Shown piece by piece: positions 6,054 through 11,293 of a stretch of 11,293 bases of DNA. The stretch covers positions 1 through 11,293 of the forward strand of contig JAISPY010000223.1 of the NCBI GenBank assembly GCA_031274565.1. Reading direction: 5' to 3'. Each line of letters opens with the position of its first letter. Positions within the stretch are counted from its first letter, which is position 1. The notes below the pieces were generated by a model that ran no database searches, was not told where the DNA came from, and worked only from the letters and a program-made list of their open reading frames with translations. The position numbers were made by a program, and so were the translations under genes. The DNA comes from Treponema sp. GTDB taxonomy: Bacteria > Spirochaetota > Spirochaetia > Treponematales > Breznakiellaceae.

Positions 6054-6875
6054 TCAGCGCTCACTGATCCTGTAGATCCCCCCTTCCTCGGCTACCATGG
6101 CCTCTCGTTCCAAGGCTTTCAGGGCTTCGTAGATATCCTCCACCGCAATGCCGGTACGCGCCCCCAAGTCCGGAATCCCCGCAGGACCTTGGGAGAGGAG
6201 CGCCTTCATAAGCGCCCCACGCCGCTGCCGGAAAGAACCCGCAAAAGGGGACTGTTTGGTATAGTGGGCGCTCTTTCGGTTTGGATTGGGGGTTACTTTC
6301 TTTAAAGCCGCACCGTAATCCATGAGCGCCCAATACCATTTCCGTGGATTCTCCCGGTCCAGGCTTGCCTCCAGGATCGGGAATATTTCCCCGTCATTCA
6401 CCGCTTCCCGGTCCTGGAAGAAGCAGTGGATCACCGCGGAACGGATATTCGTCTCGATGAAGACCCCGGGGTAATTATAAGCAAAACAAGCAATGGCCCC
6501 CGCAGTATACGCGCCAATCCCCGGCAAGGGGAGGAGTTCTGCAGGGGTATGGGGCACCGTACCCCCATATCCCTCGGTAATTATCCGGGCACATTCCTTT
6601 AGATACCGGCAGCGGCGGTTATACCCAAGACCACTCCATTCCCGGAGGGCCTCCTCCAAGGAAGCCCGGTTCAGCGCTTCCGATGTGGGCCACCGACGCA
6701 TCCACCCCTCCCAGTAGGGTACCACCCGTTCGGTTTGGGTTTGCTGCAGCATGAACTCCGAAACCAAAACCCCCCAGGGACTGGGGTGTTCCCGCCAAGG
6801 AAACACCCTCCCCGCGCTTGCATAATGAGCATAGACCCGCTCTCTAAAGGCGGTATACGCTTCCGTTTTCTTCAC
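6054..6875 (-). CDS. MutY-like HhH-GPD DNA glycosylase without the iron-sulfur loop
   Basis: This base-excision-repair glycosylase resembles adenine glycosylase MutY, which removes adenine opposite 8-oxoguanine. FPWREHPSPWGVLVSEFMLQQTQ (25-47) holds the catalytic Glu40, WSGLGYNRRCRYL (80-92) is typical, and the helix-hairpin-helix is LPGIGAYTAGAI (117-128). Two features depart from MutY. The catalytic Asp of the LDGNV-type motif is Glu141 in VFIETNIRS, and the four Cys of the [4Fe-4S] loop are absent: after MDYGAALKK comes NPNRKSAHYTKQSPFAGSFRQRRG. The C-terminus (about 217-273) looks like a small winged-helix domain instead of the MutT-like recognition domain; the total of 273 residues compares with about 350 for MutY. 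It starts at GTG 6873-6875, overlapping the kinase stop by 4 nt (GTGA). Cluster-less MutY relatives are known in some anaerobes; the true substrate here is uncertain. Confidence 0.8.
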   Translation of the reverse strand: MKKTEAYTAFRERVYAHYASAGRVFPWREHPSPWGVLVSEFMLQQTQTERVVPYWEGWMRRWPTSEALNRASLEEALREWSGLGYNRRCRYLKECARIITEGYGGTVPHTPAELLPLPGIGAYTAGAIACFAYNYPGVFIETNIRSAVIHCFFQDREAVNDGEIFPILEASLDRENPRKWYWALMDYGAALKKVTPNPNRKSAHYTKQSPFAGSFRQRRGALMKALLSQGPAGIPDLGARTGIAVEDIYEALKALEREAMVAEEGGIYRISER

Positions 6876-7405
6876 GATCCCTGCTGCTCCGCCTGCCGGA
6901 TAATCCGCTCGGCAATCGCCGAGGGCGCCAGGTTATCCGTATCGATGATCAGATCCGCAAAGGTATAGATATCGTTGTCGATGCCGTAGATCCGTCGATA
7001 CCGTTCCCGATCCTGCCGATCCCGTTCTTCCGTAAACGCGGCTACTGTGGCTAAGCTCCCCCCTTCCCGCTGCATGATACGCCGCGCCCGGGTCTCACTG
7101 CGAGCTTTAAGGTATACCTTGATATCCGCTTCCTGGAGCATCCAGATGGCCAGTCGGGAACCAAGCACACAGCCCCCTTCTTCCCGGGCCAAGGCCACCT
7201 GGCGCCGGTCCAACTCCCGGTCCCAGGAATCATCCTCTGCAGCCAAGGCAAGGATGTCCGCAAGCTCCTTACCCTGTTCCCGAGCTAAATTTCTAAAGGT
7301 AAAATTGATAAATCTAAGCCCTAAGGATTCAGCCACCACCTTGCTTACGGTGGTATTACCGCAGCCGCTTTTTCCTGATATGGCGATCCGCAGCTCTTTT
7401 TTCAT
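6872..7405 (-). CDS. cmk: Cytidylate kinase, archaeal-type, with altered P-loop
   Basis: This 177-residue P-loop kinase probably phosphorylates CMP and dCMP to their diphosphates using ATP. Archaeal-type Cmk features are the short length, GCVLGSRLAIWML, the arginine-rich lid (around RDRQDRERYRRIYGIDNDIY) and the closing FADLIIDTDNL. The Walker A motif reads GKSGCGNTT (11-19). The usual Lys of GxxxxGK[ST] is Asn17, and the only Lys in the loop is Lys12, next to the first Gly. I recall the same SGKSGCGNTT motif in other spirochaetes, so it seems to be a family trait and not damage. The gene is followed without a gap by the MutY-like gene (GTGA overlap). A strong AGGAGG is present, but 12 nt from the ATG. 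Confidence 0.8.
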   Translation of the reverse strand: MKKELRIAISGKSGCGNTTVSKVVAESLGLRFINFTFRNLAREQGKELADILALAAEDDSWDRELDRRQVALAREEGGCVLGSRLAIWMLQEADIKVYLKARSETRARRIMQREGGSLATVAAFTEERDRQDRERYRRIYGIDNDIYTFADLIIDTDNLAPSAIAERIIRQAEQQGS

Positions 7406-7423
7406 AGTCTCACCATACCTCCT
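7406..7423 (-). promoter_or_regulatory. Strong but distant ribosome binding site of cmk, with an interposed 4-codon frame
   Basis: AGGAGG (7418-7423) lies 12 nt from the cmk ATG (7403-7405). Between them is ATG GTG AGA CTA TGA, a four-codon frame whose stop overlaps the cmk ATG. It starts only one base after AGGAGG, probably too close to be used well. A purine-rich run of A and G precedes the site. Confidence 0.5.
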
Positions 7424-7493
7424 TTTTTTTCTTTTTTCTAAATGATCGCGGCGCCCTTCGAAAGAACGGCGTACGCCCGAGGTGCGGGAAGGG

Positions 7494-7522
7494 GCAGGAA
7501 TACTCCCAAAAGGGTATCCTGC
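7494..7522. other. Imperfect hairpin between the WD40 gene and cmk
   Basis: GCAGGA (7494-7499) pairs with TCCTGC (7517-7522), and inner TA and CCC pair with GGG and TA around an AAAA loop, with two small bulges. It lies downstream of the WD40-like gene stop (7596-7598) in that gene's direction of transcription, so it could limit readthrough into cmk, but no T-run follows. Confidence 0.35.
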
Positions 7523-7595
7523 TACGGCTCCCGCTTATCCTTCCGGATCACCTCATGTGCTAGAATACCATACGGAACACCGCAATCCCTGTGGT

Positions 7596-9605
7596 TCACT
7601 CCGCAGACCGGATAAGCCCTCCCCGGATCAGCGGCGCGCCCGGCTTTTCCAGGATCCATTCCTCTGCATACAAATGGAAGAGGGCCAAGAGCGCGCCCGA
7701 TTTTGGATCATGCCATGCGATGGCGCCCTCCGTATCCAGGGCGATAAAAGCGCTCGCCCCATCGATAAGACGCTGGGGAAAGCCCGAACGCCGTTCAAAG
7801 GGGATGGCAAACCCATTCCCCCCGGAACCGTAGATGACCGCCCCTTCTCCACCAAGGGTTGAGGCCACGGTCCCGCCGGACTCGGCCAGGGCGAAACCCG
7901 TGTCCTCTCCAGGGCAGCGTGCCAGCGGCCTTGAACGGGAAGGACTGGTGAGGGAAAGCCTGATAAGGGCAGTGCTGAGACGCCCTTGCTCAGAACCTAC
8001 TGTCCCCCCATAGAGGGTGCCGCTAGTCCCGCAAAACACCCGTGCGCCCACCGAAGCGGAAACCGCTATGGGTACGGTTTCCCCAGTGGTGCTATTCACC
8101 CAGAGGAACGGCGCATTACCGGAGACCACGCTTTGGCCGATGATGATATTTCCATCTGAGAGCAAAGCGGCGTCCAAGGCTGAAACAGATGAAAAAGAAA
8201 AGCGCGTCTCCCCGGTTGTGGCGGACAAAACCGTACTATTCCCTGCGGCGTCAAGCAAGAGGACCTGGTCTCCCCGCAGAGCTGCGGCGCGGAGGGGAAA
8301 GCGCCGGGATACCTGGTCAAAGACCCTGTCCTGGACCGCGCCGTGCTGCACACTTCTGAGTATCGGGAAGGAACCGGTCGTGTTTTCCTGCCAGAGTAGC
8401 AAACGCCCCGCCCCGGTTACCCCTTCAGAATCCGAGGTGATCCTCGTGTAGGGGCTCTGTTCCAGGGGGATGCTTCCGCCCGCTTCCAACTGGGTATAAT
8501 CCAGGGGAATGAACCCCAAGGCCTGATCCTCGGTAAGAAATCCTAGGGAGGATGCCGCGGCAGCGGCTTCGGTTATGCGCCGCTGCGGACGTACCCGCAT
8601 CAGGGCTGCGGTTCCGTCCTGCTTGCCGAGCCAGACCTCTCCGTCAATGGTCCCTAAGACCACCGCATCCGCAGTACTCACCGCGCTCATAACTGCAGGG
8701 ATGCTCCGAGGCAGGGGCCATTGGTTTTTAAGCTCCAGCTTCCCGGTAGGACTAATCCCAAAATGGTACAGGCTCGATCCCCCAGAACCATCGGCCAAGC
8801 ACATAAATTCCGAGGCTTCCGGGGCGAGGGCAATCAAAAACTTGGGAGCCATACCCCGTTCCCGGGCTAAGACCGCGCCGGAAACCGCATCCAGGAGCAC
8901 CAAGCCCCCCGCATCAATGCCCCCCAGGAACCGGTTATTCCCGAATAAGCGGGGAGCGCGGATCTGGGTCTGCACCGTAAAATGCCGGATCTCCTGTCCC
9001 GATTCCAGGTCCCAATAGGAGAGTACCCCTGATGGGGCATACCCAATCATGGTCCGTTCTGATTTTCCGGTAGCGGCAAAACTCAAGGTCCCGGTAATAT
9101 CCGGGGCTTTCAGGCTCTCCCCGGTTTCCCCGTGTATGAAGCTTACCCCGCTCTTACCCGGTTGCACCAGAATCAGAAACGTACCCCCCCCGGAATAGGC
9201 GATAAAGGAGATGGGATCCCTAAAATCCTGGACAAAACGTCTTTGCTTGGTTTCATAATCCCATGAGGCAACTCGGTACCGGTCTATGCCGTCGCTTTCA
9301 ATGAGGCTTACCTGGGAGGTACCGGGCCGCAGAACCATAGCAGTGATCCCATAGGTGCTTACTTGAAACCGCTCGGTGGCGGCGGTGCTTCGGGGATCCC
9401 AGATTTCCAGAAAACCGTCGGAACCAGCGCTCAAAACCTTTCCCTGCTCATCATGCAGCAGGGTATGCACCGTTCCCCGGTGTCCCCCAGGTATCAGCAA
9501 TTCCTCCGCATAGGGAACTTGGGCGGATAAACACGATGCCGCAGGCAATAAACTCATCAGCGCGCAGATCCCTATGCTGCGGCGGGTATGTATAGATTTG
9601 CTCAA
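7596..9605 (-). CDS. Exported WD40/beta-propeller protein, function unknown
   Basis: This 669-residue protein has an N-terminal export signal: basic HTRR (6-9), a hydrophobic stretch, then LLPAASC (19-25), which fits a relaxed spirochaetal lipobox with Cys25 as lipid site. Cleavage after LSA (26-28) by ordinary signal peptidase is the alternative. The mature part is repetitive and strand-rich, with WD40-like units such as GHRGTVHTLLHDEQGKVLS..SDGFLEIWD (41-70) and GVLSYWDLESGQ, consistent with one or two seven-bladed propellers used for protein binding. No catalytic motif is visible. The start is TTG 9603-9605, with AAAGGA (9614-9619) 8 nt away. That site touches the base of a strong hairpin (9620-9660), so translation could be structure-controlled. 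The gene follows rseP on the same strand after a 145-nt gap filled with hairpins; a link to envelope proteolysis is only a guess from position. Confidence 0.75.
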   Translation of the reverse strand: MSKSIHTRRSIGICALMSLLPAASCLSAQVPYAEELLIPGGHRGTVHTLLHDEQGKVLSAGSDGFLEIWDPRSTAATERFQVSTYGITAMVLRPGTSQVSLIESDGIDRYRVASWDYETKQRRFVQDFRDPISFIAYSGGGTFLILVQPGKSGVSFIHGETGESLKAPDITGTLSFAATGKSERTMIGYAPSGVLSYWDLESGQEIRHFTVQTQIRAPRLFGNNRFLGGIDAGGLVLLDAVSGAVLARERGMAPKFLIALAPEASEFMCLADGSGGSSLYHFGISPTGKLELKNQWPLPRSIPAVMSAVSTADAVVLGTIDGEVWLGKQDGTAALMRVRPQRRITEAAAAASSLGFLTEDQALGFIPLDYTQLEAGGSIPLEQSPYTRITSDSEGVTGAGRLLLWQENTTGSFPILRSVQHGAVQDRVFDQVSRRFPLRAAALRGDQVLLLDAAGNSTVLSATTGETRFSFSSVSALDAALLSDGNIIIGQSVVSGNAPFLWVNSTTGETVPIAVSASVGARVFCGTSGTLYGGTVGSEQGRLSTALIRLSLTSPSRSRPLARCPGEDTGFALAESGGTVASTLGGEGAVIYGSGGNGFAIPFERRSGFPQRLIDGASAFIALDTEGAIAWHDPKSGALLALFHLYAEEWILEKPGAPLIRGGLIRSAE

Positions 9606-9619
9606 ACCGACCGTCCTTT

Positions 9620-9660
9620 AGGGCAACGCAGATTAACTTGACGCTAATCAGCGTTGCCCT
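9620..9660. repeat. Long hairpin directly upstream of the WD40 gene's ribosome binding site
   Basis: AGGGCAACGCAGATTA (9620-9635) pairs with TAATCAGCGTTGCCCT (9645-9660) at 15 of 16 positions, around a 9-nt loop. On the minus strand the stem ends exactly where AAAGGA begins. On the plus strand a T-rich stretch follows, resembling a terminator, but no plus-strand gene reads into it. It may control expression of the WD40 gene or be a dispersed intergenic repeat. Confidence 0.75.
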
Positions 9661-9662
9661 AT

Positions 9663-9700
9663 GGTTTTTCTTGTTTTCCTGCGGAAAACTGCGAAAAACC
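9663..9700. repeat. Second hairpin in the rseP-WD40 gap
   Basis: GGTTTTTC (9663-9670) pairs with GAAAAACC (9693-9700). Inside, TTTTCC (9674-9679) pairs with GGAAAA (9683-9688), with a small asymmetric internal loop and a 3-nt end loop. It begins 2 bp after the first hairpin. Confidence 0.6.
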
Positions 9701-9712
9701 ACATTAAAGTAT

Positions 9713-9746
9713 GCACTGATTTATTCTCGATTGCATAAATCAGTGC
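9713..9746. repeat. Third hairpin, just after the rseP stop, possible terminator or processing site
   Basis: GCACTGATTTAT (9713-9724) and ATAAATCAGTGC (9735-9746) are a perfect 12-bp inverted repeat with a 10-nt loop. It lies 4 bp beyond the rseP stop codon (9751-9753). The minus-strand sequence after it is only weakly T-rich, so partial termination or 3'-end protection is as likely as full termination. Confidence 0.7.
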
Positions 9747-9750
9747 TTCC

Positions 9751-11115
9751 TTAGCGATGCGCCAGATACAGAATATCCCCCAAAACCGCAAAGGCCATAA
9801 GTCCGAAAATCAGGACCACCCCAATGGTCTGAAACACCATGATGGCCCGGGGATGCAGGGGTTTCCGTTTGATCCCTTCAATAATAAAGAGCAGGATCAT
9901 GCCGCCGTCAAGGACCGGAAGGGGGAGGAGGTTCATCACGCACAGGGCAATGGAAATAAGGGACAAGAAACTTGCCATAGAACGAAAGCCTGCGCCCACC
10001 CCTTGCTCAAAGCCTTCAGTGGCCGCATCCCCCACCATGTAGGTGATACGCACCGGCCCTGACACCGCTTGGGTGAGATCGATGCCCTTGAAGAGCAGCC
10101 CCAAGCTGCGGAGAGAGACCACCAGGGTCTTCCAGGTCTCCTCAGCGCCTTTGCGAAGCGCGGCCAAGGGACCCAGCCGGGGAGTCTGGTACTGCACTGC
10201 CTGGTAGCGTATCCCCAGTTCCGCACCGCCCTCATCGGTATACGAAAGAACCAGCTCAGTCTGGAGGATCGCTCCTTCCCGTTCAAACTCCACCGAGAGG
10301 ATCGGAGGCTGGTTGCGTATGATAGGGAGTAAGGCCACGGTATAGGGAAAATCCGTACCGTTTACCCGGAGAATCCGGTCTCCGCTTTGAAGACCCCCGA
10401 TAGCCGCGGGACTGCCGGGAGCTACCGAGGCCACTACTGGGTCCGCCCAGAAATAGACCCCGATCTTACCGGCGCCGGTACGCTTATCCAGGCTTGGCCG
10501 CACCTTCAGGGTATGCATTGTTCCCTCCCGCTCCACCTGGAGAGAAAGCTCCTGTTCCGGATTAACCGCAATCATTTCCTGTATATCATGGTAGGTGGCG
10601 ATGGGTCTGCCGTTTATTTGGACAATGCGATCGCCGGTTTTAAGCTGGGCCTCATCTGCGGGGTATTGTTCTTCCGGGCTGATGCTGGAAGCCAATACGA
10701 TCCGGTTTCCCAGGGTCGTTACGTCAAAGCCTAAGCCCCAAATGACCGAAAGGGCCAGGACCGCAAAGCAGAGGTTAAAAAGGGGACCCGCCAAGGACAC
10801 GATAATACGCCGTCCTGGGCTGACCCCAAAAAAGGTGCCTGGAGTGGGGGCAATAGCCTGCTGCTGCCGTTCATAGGCTTCTTGGAATTCATTTTCCCCC
10901 CGCATCTTGCAGTAGCCTCCGAGGGGAAACATGCCGAGCCGGTATTCCACCGAACCGACCTGCTTCCTGAGGATTGGATTACCCCAGCCTATGGAAAATG
11001 CTTCCACCTCAATGCCCACGAGTCGGGCGGCAAGAAAATGCCCCAGTTCATGGACGAACACCACTACCCCCAGCCCGAGGAGCCCCAGGAGGATTTTAAT
11101 GATAAGCATACTCAT
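9751..11115 (-). CDS. rseP: Site-2 zinc metalloprotease, RseP family
   Basis: This intramembrane protease (454 residues, like the 450 of E. coli RseP) cleaves membrane-spanning substrates such as anti-sigma factors and leftover signal peptides. The zinc site is HELGH (His22, Glu23, His26) in the first membrane helix, and the third ligand is Asp403 in NLLPLPVLDGG, nearly the same positions as in E. coli. Two PDZ domains lie between the membrane segments; their clearest parts are AQLKTGDRIVQINGRPIATYHDI and VAPGSPAAIGGLQSGDRILRVNG. The last third holds the remaining helices (SFLSLISIALCVMNLLPL, MILLFIIEGI, MVFQTIGVVLIFGLMAFAVL). It lies 13 nt after dxr and is probably co-transcribed with it; no good ribosome binding site is visible before the ATG at 11113-11115, and Met3 is an alternative start. 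The substrate in this organism is unknown. Confidence 0.93.
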   Translation of the reverse strand: MSMLIIKILLGLLGLGVVVFVHELGHFLAARLVGIEVEAFSIGWGNPILRKQVGSVEYRLGMFPLGGYCKMRGENEFQEAYERQQQAIAPTPGTFFGVSPGRRIIVSLAGPLFNLCFAVLALSVIWGLGFDVTTLGNRIVLASSISPEEQYPADEAQLKTGDRIVQINGRPIATYHDIQEMIAVNPEQELSLQVEREGTMHTLKVRPSLDKRTGAGKIGVYFWADPVVASVAPGSPAAIGGLQSGDRILRVNGTDFPYTVALLPIIRNQPPILSVEFEREGAILQTELVLSYTDEGGAELGIRYQAVQYQTPRLGPLAALRKGAEETWKTLVVSLRSLGLLFKGIDLTQAVSGPVRITYMVGDAATEGFEQGVGAGFRSMASFLSLISIALCVMNLLPLPVLDGGMILLFIIEGIKRKPLHPRAIMVFQTIGVVLIFGLMAFAVLGDILYLAHR

Positions 11116-11128
11116 AGATATACTCTAT

Positions 11129-11293
11129 TTAGCAGGATAATGCTATACGGTCTTCTGCCGCGGATCGGGCGCGGGAATCCAGGTCCAGGATGGATTCGAG
11201 TTCAAGCGCACCGGTCCATTCCCGATCGAGGACCTGGGTAACGACCCGAGGTATATCAAGAAAGCGGATCCGCCCCTCCATAAAGGCCGCGAC
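11129..11293 (-). CDS. dxr: 1-deoxy-D-xylulose 5-phosphate reductoisomerase, C-terminal end only
   Basis: Only the last 54 residues are in the window; the gene continues past the right edge and ends at TAA 11129-11131. The piece VAAFMEGRIRFLDIPRVVTQ followed by a helix with LELESILDLDSRARSAAED matches the C-terminal helical domain of Dxr (family pattern AFL.G.I.F.DI..VV, then IL..D..AR). The whole enzyme makes 2-C-methyl-D-erythritol 4-phosphate in the non-mevalonate isoprenoid pathway. The order dxr then rseP is common in bacteria (usually downstream of frr-uppS-cdsA), which supports the call. No active-site residues lie in this part. Confidence 0.82.
   Translation of the reverse strand, partial: VAAFMEGRIRFLDIPRVVTQVLDREWTGALELESILDLDSRARSAAEDRIALSC

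Noticed and set aside
7468..7477. Ten-base palindrome GGCGTACGCC upstream of cmk
   Set aside because: Short palindromes of this size are expected by chance in GC-rich sequence, and nothing ties it to a promoter.
7482..7862. Plus-strand frames opposite the WD40 gene and cmk
   Set aside because: Antisense shadows of well-supported minus-strand genes, with no start signals of their own.
9663..9700. T-rich stretch after the 9620-9660 hairpin as a plus-strand terminator
   Set aside because: No plus-strand gene leads into it; the genes on both sides are on the minus strand, and the stretch is itself one arm of the second hairpin.

Overview
The window looks like a chromosomal segment of a spirochaete, most likely a Treponema of the moderately GC-rich kind found in insect guts. 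This is inference. It rests on the dxr-rseP order at the right end, a spirochaete-style cytidylate kinase with an unusual P-loop, and the general look of the proteins. Genes from about 2960 to the right end share a GC-rich style. The stretch from about 1020 to 2960 is strikingly AT-rich and carries mobile-element debris, so it reads as an inserted island.

Left part (1-2960): a decayed IS4-family transposase gene on the minus strand carries two in-frame stop codons and probably an internal deletion. An AT-rich non-coding stretch follows, ending in a 117-bp MITE-like element (1366-1482). Next is a membrane O-acyltransferase gene (minus strand), and beyond its promoter a second inverted-repeat element (2775-2955). 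The acyltransferase is the most exciting locus. It has a near-consensus promoter, a good ribosome binding site and an ATG. That ATG opens directly into five perfect copies of a 7-bp repeat and, with five copies, is out of frame with the enzyme. Four or seven copies would restore the frame. This is the layout of a phase-variable surface-modification gene caught in its OFF state.

Middle part (2961-5902): a class I SAM methyltransferase (minus) is divergent from a tightly coupled lipoate operon (plus): lipA, a small gene for the lipoate-ligase accessory domain, and the ligase catalytic domain. The genes overlap by 1 and 4 nt. The ligase is therefore split in two, with the accessory subunit first. 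LipA carries a short basic insertion. Both divergent promoters place their -10 box about 7 nt from the start codon, suggesting leaderless or nearly leaderless mRNAs.

Right part (6054-11293, all minus strand): in transcription order, the 3' end of dxr (isoprenoid synthesis), rseP (site-2 protease), a cluster of three hairpins, a secreted WD40-like beta-propeller protein, an archaeal-type cytidylate kinase whose P-loop has Asn where Lys is expected, and a short MutY-like glycosylase. The glycosylase lacks the iron-sulfur loop and has Glu at the catalytic Asp position. The kinase and glycosylase genes overlap by 4 nt and are probably co-translated.
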